Part shown: positions 57,757 through 64,000 of the stretch, piece by piece | How the letters are laid out: each line of letters opens with the position of its first letter | How positions within the stretch are numbered: position 1 is the first letter of the stretch | From: Brevibacterium renqingii | GTDB lineage: Bacteria > Actinomycetota > Actinomycetes > Actinomycetales > Brevibacteriaceae | Direction: 5' to 3' | DNA length: 64,000 nucleotides | NCBI RefSeq assembly: GCF_017808105.1 | Contig: NZ_JADBHF010000006.1 | Location: 62,001-126,000 of the forward strand | Program-made: the position numbers and the translations under genes | Notes under the pieces: generated by a model | What the model was told of the DNA's origin: nothing | What the model saw: the letters and a program-made list of their open reading frames with translations, nothing else | The model's database searches: none

Positions 57757-59118
57757 ATGACGACAGAACCGACGCAGGGCCGAACCACCGAACAGTCCGC
57801 CGGACTCTTCACCCGCGCCGAGGCGGTCATCCCCGGCGGAGTCAACTCCCCGGTGCGCGCGTTCAAGGCCGTCGGCGGCACCCCCCGTTTCATCACTTCG
57901 GCCACCGGTGCCTGGCTGCGCGACGTCGACGGGAACGACTACATCGACCTCATCGGCTCCTGGGGGCCGATGATCATGGGCCATTCCCGCCCCGAGGTGC
58001 TCGCCGCCGTCCAGGAGGCCGCGGCCAAGGGCTTCTCCTTCGGCACCCCGTCGACCGGTGAAGTCGAGCTCGCCGAGGAGATCGTGGCCCGCGTCGAACC
58101 CGTCGACCAGGTGCGGCTCGTGTCCTCGGGCACCGAGGCGACCATGTCCGCGATCCGGTTGGCTCGCGGGTACACGGGACGGTCGAAGGTCGTGAAGTTC
58201 GCCGGCTGCTACCACGGCCACGTCGACTCTCTGCTCGCTCAGGCCGGTTCCGGCCTGGCCACCTTCTCACTGCCGGACACACCGGGAGTGACCGGGGCGC
58301 AGGCTCAGGACACCATCGTCGTCGACTACAACGACGCCGCCGGCCTCGAAGCGGTCTTCGCCGAACACGGCGAGGACATCGCCTGCGTCATCACCGAGGC
58401 CAGCCCCGGCAACATGGGCGTGGTGCCCCCGCGCGAGGGCTTCACGAACACCATCCGCCGCCTCACCCGCGCCCACGGGGCACTGATGATCAGCGACGAG
58501 GTGATGACCGGATTCCGCGTCTCGGCCGCCGGCTGGTACGGCTACGAGTCCGAGGCACTCGGCTACCCCGAGGGCCCCGCCGATCTGTTCACCTTCGGCA
58601 AGGTCATGGGCGGGGGATTCCCCGCAGCGGCCTTCGGCGGTCGCGCCGAAGTCATGGCCCATCTCGCCCCGGCCGGCCCCGTCTATCAGGCCGGAACGCT
58701 CTCGGGCAACCCGGTGGCCACGGCTGCGGGACTGACCACGCTCAAGCTCACCACCGAGCTCGACGTGTACTCGCACATCGGACGCGCTGCGGACATTCTG
58801 CGACCGGCCGTCGCTGCGAGCCTGGAGGCCGAAGGCGTCGCCCACGTCATCCAGTCCGCGAACTCGATGTTCTCGGTCTTCTTCACCGACTCGGAGGTGA
58901 CGAACTACGAACAGGCGCGCGGACAGAACGTCGAGCGCTACTCGGCGTTCTTCAACGCCATGCTCGACCAGGGCATCCACATGCCGCCGAGCGCCTTCGA
59001 GGCCTGGTTCCTGTCCTACGCCCACACGGATGAGATCCTCGACAGGATCGTGACCGCCCTGCCCGCAGCGGCGAAGGCCGCGGCCGCCGTGCCGGAGGCG
59101 GGGAAGGCGCAGGCATGA
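57757..59118 (+). CDS. hemL: glutamate-1-semialdehyde 2,1-aminomutase
   Basis: PLP enzyme that makes 5-aminolevulinate from glutamate semialdehyde, the product of the HemA half. The 453-residue protein has the PLP lysine K282 in [13 protein letters not shown], the [16 protein letters not shown] phosphate-binding segment (about 123-138) and the [10 protein letters not shown] motif. AGAGGAG precedes the ATG. The stop overlaps the next gene by ATGA. Confidence 0.96.
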   Translation: MTTEPTQGRTTEQSAGLFTRAEAVIPGGVNSPVRAFKAVGGTPRFITSATGAWLRDVDGNDYIDLIGSWGPMIMGHSRPEVLAAVQEAAAKGFSFGTPSTGEVELAEEIVARVEPVDQVRLVSSGTEATMSAIRLARGYTGRSKVVKFAGCYHGHVDSLLAQAGSGLATFSLPDTPGVTGAQAQDTIVVDYNDAAGLEAVFAEHGEDIACVITEASPGNMGVVPPREGFTNTIRRLTRAHGALMISDEVMTGFRVSAAGWYGYESEALGYPEGPADLFTFGKVMGGGFPAAAFGGRAEVMAHLAPAGPVYQAGTLSGNPVATAAGLTTLKLTTELDVYSHIGRAADILRPAVAASLEAEGVAHVIQSANSMFSVFFTDSEVTNYEQARGQNVERYSAFFNAMLDQGIHMPPSAFEAWFLSYAHTDEILDRIVTALPAAAKAAAAVPEAGKAQA

Positions 59119-59756
59119 CCACCATCCACCTGGTCCGGCACGGGGAGGTCGACAATCCCGAAGGGATCCTCTACGGTCGGCTGCCGCATTTCGGACTGAC
59201 CGACCGCGGCCATGAGATGGCCGAGCGCGTCGCGAAGCACTTCTCGACTGCGACGACCGCTCCGGCCGCGCTCGTCGCCTCGCCGCTGCTGCGCACTCAG
59301 CAGACGATCGGACCGCTGGCGCAGGCCCTGGACCTGCCGGTGTTCACCGATGACCGGGTGATCGAGGCCGCGAACTCCTTCGAAGGGCAGAAGGTCAATG
59401 CCCGTCGGCTGGCGGAACCGAAGAACCTCCTGCGTCTGTACAACCCGCTCACCCCCTCTTGGGGCGAGCCGTACCGGCAGATCGTGCTGCGCATGCGCGC
59501 GGCGATGGCCAGCCTGCGCGCCAAGCTGGCCCAACACGGTCCCGAGGCCGAGGGAGTCATCGTCTCGCACCAGCTGCCGATCTGGATGACGCGGCTGGCG
59601 GCGGAGGAGCGTCCGCTCGTCCACGACCCGCGTCGACGGGAATGTGACCTGGCTTCTATCACCAGTTTCACATTCGCATCGTCCACACTGGTGTCCGTGA
59701 GTTATGAGAGCATCTGTGCTGATCTGCAGCCGGGAACCGCGGTGGCCGGAGCATGA
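59115..59756 (+). CDS. histidine phosphatase family protein
   Basis: A 213-residue phosphoglycerate-mutase-fold enzyme with the catalytic RHG in [13 protein letters not shown] (His 9) and the second His in [12 protein letters not shown]. The gene is conserved between hemL and resA in actinobacteria (Rv0525), but its substrate is unknown; a role in heme or cytochrome assembly is only suggested by position. It overlaps both neighbours by ATGA. Confidence 0.88.
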   Translation: MTTIHLVRHGEVDNPEGILYGRLPHFGLTDRGHEMAERVAKHFSTATTAPAALVASPLLRTQQTIGPLAQALDLPVFTDDRVIEAANSFEGQKVNARRLAEPKNLLRLYNPLTPSWGEPYRQIVLRMRAAMASLRAKLAQHGPEAEGVIVSHQLPIWMTRLAAEERPLVHDPRRRECDLASITSFTFASSTLVSVSYESICADLQPGTAVAGA

Positions 59757-60352
59757 GTTTCGGCCGCAGCCCACTCAGCCGTCGCACCCTCTTCACCTCA
59801 GCTATCGCCGCCGGCACGGCCCTGGCGCTCAGCGCCTGCAGCGAGAACGACGAACTGGCCGATCAGGCCGGATCCGATCAGGGGTACGTCTCCGGATCGG
59901 GAGTGGTCTCGCAGGTGGCCGCCGAAGATCGCGGTGAGCCCCTCGAGCTGAGCTTCGAGACCCTCGACGGCGAGAAGATGTCCCTGGCCGACCTGCGCCC
60001 GACCCCCGTGGTCATCAACCTCTGGTACGCGGCCTGCCCGCCGTGTCGGAAGGAAGCGCCGGAACTGAAATCCGTATCGGAGAGCTTCGGCGACAAGGCG
60101 CAATTCATCGGCGTCAACGTCCGCGACCAGGCTGCCGCGGCCAACGCGTTCATCAGCAGCTACCAGGTCCCGTACCCGAACATGCTCGACTCGAACGGTG
60201 AGATGGTCTCCCTCCTCTCTGGCGTCCTGCCCCCGCAGGCCACACCCTCGACGGTGGTGCTCGACTCTCAGGGGCGAGCCGCCGCCCGGGTGGTCGGCGA
60301 GGTCGACGCGTCAACGCTCAAGGGACTCATCGAGGACGTGCGGGCCGAGTGA
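59753..60352 (+). CDS. resA: thiol-disulfide oxidoreductase, TlpA/ResA-like lipoprotein
   Basis: Extracytoplasmic thioredoxin-fold protein that keeps apocytochrome c cysteines reduced for heme attachment. The 199-residue product has a lipobox LALSAC with Cys 29 as the lipidation site. A twin-arginine SRRTLF sequence stands before the hydrophobic stretch, so export by Tat is possible. The redox motif is C95-P-P-C98 in NLWYAACPPCRKE. It overlaps the phosphatase by ATGA and ccdA by GTGA. Confidence 0.93.
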   Translation: MSFGRSPLSRRTLFTSAIAAGTALALSACSENDELADQAGSDQGYVSGSGVVSQVAAEDRGEPLELSFETLDGEKMSLADLRPTPVVINLWYAACPPCRKEAPELKSVSESFGDKAQFIGVNVRDQAAAANAFISSYQVPYPNMLDSNGEMVSLLSGVLPPQATPSTVVLDSQGRAAARVVGEVDASTLKGLIEDVRAE

Positions 60353-61113
60353 GTGGGATCGGGGCGGAGTTCGCCCAGACGGTTCTCTCCGGTCCACTGC
60401 TGTTGGCCGCCGGCGCTGCAGCACTGGCGGGTCTGGTGTCCTTCCTCTCCCCGTGCGTGCTGCCTCTGGTGCCCGGCTACGTCGGATACGTCACCGGCCT
60501 GTCCGGGTCCTCGCTCAAGGACAAGCAGACCTGGCGCGTCGCAGTCGGCATCAGCCTGTTCGTGCTCGGCTTCACCGTCGTCTTCGTCCTCCTGGGAACC
60601 AGTTTCTCTGCGCTCGGGGCGCTGTTCTCGCAATGGCAGGACATCATCATCCGCATCCTCGGTGTCCTCGTCATCCTCGCCGGTTTCGTGTTCATGGGCG
60701 GGTTCGGTCTGCTGCAGAGCGAACACCGGATCCGCGCGAGGCCGAAGGCGGGCCTCTGGGGCGCCCCGGTCCTCGGGGCGAGCTTCGCACTCGGCTGGGC
60801 TCCCTGCGTGGGTCCGACCCTGTCGGCCGTGCTGAGCATGTCGGTGAGCTTCGGCGGCGACGGGATGATCTGGCGCGGTGCCCTGCTCGCCTTCGTCTAC
60901 TGCCTCGGACTGGGCATCCCGTTCATCCTCCTGGCGCTGGCCATCCACAAGGGTGCGGGACGACTCGAGTGGGTGCGCAGGCACCAGAGCGCGATCGTGC
61001 GCGCCGGCGGCATCATGCTCATCATCCTCGGGGTGCTCATGGCCAGCGGCGTTTGGAATATGTGGATGACCTCACTGCAAGGTCTGATCAATGGATTCGA
61101 AGTGGTGATCTAG
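60349..61113 (+). CDS. ccdA: cytochrome c biogenesis protein CcdA
   Basis: Membrane reductant carrier of the DsbD/CcdA family, 254 residues with six TM helices. The two redox cysteines are in SFLSPCVLPLVPGYVGYV (first helix) and GWAPCVGPTLS (fourth helix). It moves electrons from thioredoxin to ResA. The GTG start overlaps the resA stop, and the stop shares one base with the resB start (TAGTG). Confidence 0.94.
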   Translation: MSGIGAEFAQTVLSGPLLLAAGAAALAGLVSFLSPCVLPLVPGYVGYVTGLSGSSLKDKQTWRVAVGISLFVLGFTVVFVLLGTSFSALGALFSQWQDIIIRILGVLVILAGFVFMGGFGLLQSEHRIRARPKAGLWGAPVLGASFALGWAPCVGPTLSAVLSMSVSFGGDGMIWRGALLAFVYCLGLGIPFILLALAIHKGAGRLEWVRRHQSAIVRAGGIMLIILGVLMASGVWNMWMTSLQGLINGFEVVI

Positions 61114-62744
61114 TGGAGGGCAAGACCGAAGGCGCGGAGAAGAAGCCGGCGAAGTCGGGCGCGAAGGCGACCGTGACGCAGCCGCAGCTGGGCTTCCTCG
61201 GCATGTGCCGATGGGCCTGGACGCAGCTGACGACGATGCGCGTGGCGCTGATCCTGCTGCTCGTCCTCGCTCTCGCTGCGATCCCCGGATCTCTGCTGCC
61301 GCAGCGCATCCAGGACCCGGGACGGGTGAACAAGTTCCTGGAGAACAACGGTGCCTGGGGCCGGTTCCTCGATGCCATCCAGATGTTCGACGTCTATTCC
61401 TCCGTCTGGTTCTCCGCGATCTACCTGCTGCTGATGGTCTCCCTCGTCGGCTGCATCATCCCCCGCACCAAACAGCACTGGAAGGCGATGCGGTCGGCTC
61501 CGCCCAAAGCGCCGAGGCGGCTGCGCCGGATGCCAGGCTACGCGAGCTTCGCCTCGGCGCAGGGGGAAGCCGAGTCGCGAGAGATCGCGGATCAGGCGTT
61601 CCTCGACAGCGCCGAGGCACGGCTGAAGAAGTCCGGCTACCGCATCAACCGGCAGGCGGACCATGTCGCCGCCGAACGCGGCTATCTGCGGGAGACCGGC
61701 AATCTCGTCTTCCACATCGCTCTGCTCATGGCGACTCTCACGATGGCCATCGGCTCGCTGTTCGGCTACGAAGGCCAGCGCATCCTCGTCGAGGGGGAGA
61801 CGTTCACGAACTCGCTGGTCTCCTATGATTCGTTCGAACCCGGCTCCTACTACGACGCCGACAATCTGCCGGCCTTCCGGCTGAAGCTCGACAGCTTCAC
61901 CTCGACCTTCGACGACCAGGCGGCGGGCAACCAGTTCGGCCAGCCGCGCAGCTTCGACGCGAACGTCACGACCACGGTCGACGGGAAGAACGAGAAGCAC
62001 ACGCTCAAGGTCAACGAACCGGTCCGCGTCAATGGCGTCGGCGTCTACCTCACCGGCAACGGCTATGCCCCAGAAGTGACCGTCCGCGATGCGCAGGGCA
62101 ACATCGTCCAGTCCGGACCGCAGGTGTTCATCCCCGACGGCGGCGACCCGGGCTACACCTCCGAGGGGGTCATCAAGGTGCCGGACTCGGCCGGCACCCA
62201 GATGGGCTTCGTCGGGGTATTCCTGCCCACCGCCACCCAGAATCAGGACGGCGAGCTCGTCTCGAGCTTCGCCGAGCTGCGCAACCCCTACCTCGTGATG
62301 AGCGGGTACACCGGCGACCTCGGACTCGACTCGGGAGTCCCGCAGTCGGTGTACTCCCTCGATGCCGAGAACATGACGGAGATGAGCGACGAGTCCGGCA
62401 ACCCGCTCATCATCCAGCTGGCTGAAGGGGAGACCCAGAAGCTGCCGGGAGGCGGTTCGGTGACGTTCGACGGAGTCAAGAAGTACATCGCCGTCGACAT
62501 CTCACAGGACCCGACACAGGCGCTCATGCTCATCAGCGCGATCCTCGTCCTGGCGGGACTCGGGCTGTCCCTGTTCATCCCGCGCCGACGCGTATGGGTC
62601 CGGATCAAGGACGGCGACGCCGAGGTGGCCGCACTGGCCCGTGGCGAGGATCCGATGGTCGAACGCGCAGTCGCCGACCTGGTCAGGGGCTTGCGCGATC
62701 CCGAACCCGACGACGATGGGGAAGAGAGCGACGCGGAAAGATGA
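61113..62744 (+). CDS. resB: cytochrome c biogenesis protein ResB
   Basis: Membrane subunit of the system II heme lyase, 543 residues. A basic cytoplasmic N-terminus leads to three TM helices (TTMRVALILLLVLALAAIPG, the VWFSAIYLLLMVSLVGCII region, and NLVFHIALLMATLTMAIGSLF). A large extracytoplasmic domain (about 230-455), a fourth TM (LMLISAILVLAGLGLSLFI) and an acidic C-terminal tail follow. The GTG start is fixed by the overlap with ccdA and the lack of other starts in frame. It works with CcsA. Confidence 0.93.
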   Translation: MEGKTEGAEKKPAKSGAKATVTQPQLGFLGMCRWAWTQLTTMRVALILLLVLALAAIPGSLLPQRIQDPGRVNKFLENNGAWGRFLDAIQMFDVYSSVWFSAIYLLLMVSLVGCIIPRTKQHWKAMRSAPPKAPRRLRRMPGYASFASAQGEAESREIADQAFLDSAEARLKKSGYRINRQADHVAAERGYLRETGNLVFHIALLMATLTMAIGSLFGYEGQRILVEGETFTNSLVSYDSFEPGSYYDADNLPAFRLKLDSFTSTFDDQAAGNQFGQPRSFDANVTTTVDGKNEKHTLKVNEPVRVNGVGVYLTGNGYAPEVTVRDAQGNIVQSGPQVFIPDGGDPGYTSEGVIKVPDSAGTQMGFVGVFLPTATQNQDGELVSSFAELRNPYLVMSGYTGDLGLDSGVPQSVYSLDAENMTEMSDESGNPLIIQLAEGETQKLPGGGSVTFDGVKKYIAVDISQDPTQALMLISAILVLAGLGLSLFIPRRRVWVRIKDGDAEVAALARGEDPMVERAVADLVRGLRDPEPDDDGEESDAER

Positions 62745-62750
62745 GTCCGA

Positions 62751-62771
62751 GCTACTACGCGGAGTAGAATA
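62751..62771. promoter_or_regulatory. operator-like palindrome upstream of ccsA
   Basis: CTACTACGCGGAGTAGAATA is near-identical to the palindrome at 31319-31335 over about 19 positions (consensus CTWCTACGCGGMGTAGAAWA). Its right arm contains a TAGAAT -10 box at 62765-62770, so a bound protein would block that promoter. Confidence 0.6.
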
Positions 62772-62876
62772 GCCGCGGAGTGCGAGAGAACCGGAGCTCC
62801 CGCAGAGGGCTTCGAGCACATTGACAGCGACACCCGACAGCACGCGATATGAGAGCACCTGAGGTGCGGAGGATGA

Positions 62877-63884
62877 ATGGACGTCAACACTGACCTCGCA
62901 ATGTGGTCCAACCAGCTGATCATCTCGGCGATGATCGTCTACGCCTTCGCCATGATCTTCTATGCCTTCGACCTGTTCGGCTCCCGGGAGCTCAAGGCCT
63001 CTCAGACCGCCGTGGGCAGCACAGCCAGGCCGAGCTCTGTGCGGCGGACGAATCGTAAGACCGCGAGCACTGCGGTCCTCGACCGTCCCGGTGACGACGA
63101 TTCTGCCGCTCCTGCCCCTTCCACTCGGAAGAATCGGCGCAGGGGAGCCCGGATCGGGACCTCCCTGCTCGTGCTCGCCGTCCTGCTGCATGCGGCGGCA
63201 GTCCTCACACGCGCACTGTCCGTGGCTCGGGTGCCGTGGGGCAACATGATGGAATACGTCCTCACGGCCACCACGATCACCGTCATCGTCTATCTCGTCG
63301 TGCTGATCAAGAAGGACGTACGCTATCTCGGCACCTTCGTGTCCGGTGGAGTGCTGCTGTGCTTGGGGCTGGCGATCACCGTCTTCTACACTCCGGCGGC
63401 CAAGCTCATCCCGGCGCTGGACTCGTACTGGATCGCCATCCACGTGCCGATCGCGATCCTCTCGACTGCGCTGCTCTACATCTCGGCGATCCTCGCCGTC
63501 TTCCAGATCCTCAAGAGCGTCCATGAGACCAAGGACCCGAAGTGGCTGCGGTTCATGCACCGACTGCCCGCCAGCACCGATCTCGAGCGGACTTCCTACA
63601 CGATTGCGGCAGTCGGCTTCATCACCTGGACGTTCACCCTCATCGCCGGTGCCATCTGGGCCGAGGTGGCCTGGAGCCGCTACTGGGGCTGGGACTCGAA
63701 GGAGATCTGGACCTTCGTCGTGTGGGTCATCTACGCCGCCTACCTGCATGCCCGGGCCACCCGCGGTTGGGGTCCGACGAAGGTCGCGGTGCTCAATCTC
63801 ATCGGCATCGCCTCGGTGATCTTCAACTTCACCGTCGTCAACGTCTACTTCAACGGTCTGCACTCCTACTCCGGTCTCGACTGA
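62877..63884 (+). CDS. ccsA: cytochrome c biogenesis protein CcsA (ResC)
   Basis: Heme-handling subunit of the system II heme lyase, 335 residues with about eight TM helices. The tryptophan-rich heme motif is W270-G-W-D-S-K-E276 in YWGWDSKEIWTFVVW, with conserved histidines in the flanking helices (AIHVPIAIL and AYLHARATRGW). A polar, Ser/Arg-rich loop of ~50 residues after the first helix is longer than in most CcsA. GGAGG precedes the ATG. Unlike its neighbours it is separated from resB by 132 bases with its own promoter-like site. Confidence 0.95.
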   Translation: MDVNTDLAMWSNQLIISAMIVYAFAMIFYAFDLFGSRELKASQTAVGSTARPSSVRRTNRKTASTAVLDRPGDDDSAAPAPSTRKNRRRGARIGTSLLVLAVLLHAAAVLTRALSVARVPWGNMMEYVLTATTITVIVYLVVLIKKDVRYLGTFVSGGVLLCLGLAITVFYTPAAKLIPALDSYWIAIHVPIAILSTALLYISAILAVFQILKSVHETKDPKWLRFMHRLPASTDLERTSYTIAAVGFITWTFTLIAGAIWAEVAWSRYWGWDSKEIWTFVVWVIYAAYLHARATRGWGPTKVAVLNLIGIASVIFNFTVVNVYFNGLHSYSGLD

Positions 63885-63888
63885 GGGG

Positions 63889-63905
63889 AGTCGGACACTC
63901 CGACT
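63889..63905 (+). terminator. stem-loop after ccsA
   Basis: AGTCGGA and TCCGACT pair around CAC five bases after the ccsA stop. No T-run. The remaining ~95 bases show no gene. Confidence 0.5.
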
Positions 63906-64000
63906 TCGGCTGAGGGGGGTCGGATACCTGCGGCCGAGTAGGGCCTCTGCCGTGCGGCGGCTCGGTCTGCGACTGCCTCAGGGGACAAGGGCCGCTCGAA

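Overview
This window is chromosomal DNA from a high-GC actinomycete, most likely Micrococcales and possibly Brevibacterium or a close relative; the genus is inferred from protein character and gene order, with no marker gene to prove it. Genes are dense and mostly in translationally coupled strings. Many isolated genes have a TAnnnT -10 box only 6-7 nt before the start codon, which is typical of leaderless actinobacterial transcription.

Three parts can be recognised. Part one (about 0.4-21 kb) is the conserved block that in Mycobacterium tuberculosis runs hpt-ftsH-folE-folP-folB-folK-DUF3180-DUF2520-(panC-panD-coaX)-lysS-lsr2-clpC-mutY-(disA)-radA. Here it contains hpt, ftsH, the folate genes with folB and folK fused, two PH-domain membrane proteins, DUF2520, lysS, lsr2, clpC, an ArgA-like acetyltransferase, mutY, radA and map. 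The panC-panD-coaX and disA slots are empty.

Part two (about 21-36.5 kb) is accessory metabolism: an aldehyde dehydrogenase/FAD oxidase pair with a divergent LysR gene (candidate lysine/pipecolate degradation), a methyltransferase, a small monooxygenase, a TPP-riboswitch-controlled ECF transporter (ykoEDC), a tandem universal stress protein, a DUF4916 Nudix-like protein, and a methylcitrate-cycle operon (prpD-prpB-prpC plus a crotonase).

Part three (about 36.6-63.9 kb) follows the second conserved block, ppx-isomerase-proC-bS22-glutaredoxin-hemA-hemC-hemD-hemB-hemL-phosphatase-resA-ccdA-resB-ccsA. It is interrupted by glpD-glpF-glpK and by a cassette of a GAF-LuxR regulator, DUF485-ActP carboxylate symporter, tRNA-Gly(CCC), TrkA/TrkH potassium uptake and an AcuC-like deacetylase. 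Rex heads a long coupled heme operon in which hemA and hemC are one continuous reading frame, a MarR gene lies between hemB and hemL, and the run continues into system II cytochrome c biogenesis. This ties NADH/NAD sensing, tetrapyrrole supply and heme attachment to cytochrome c together.

No CRISPR array, insertion sequence, prophage or toxin-antitoxin module was seen. The points most worth following up are the hemA-hemC fusion, the losses from conserved slots, the near-identical palindromes upstream of the universal stress gene and ccsA, and the set of leaderless promoters.
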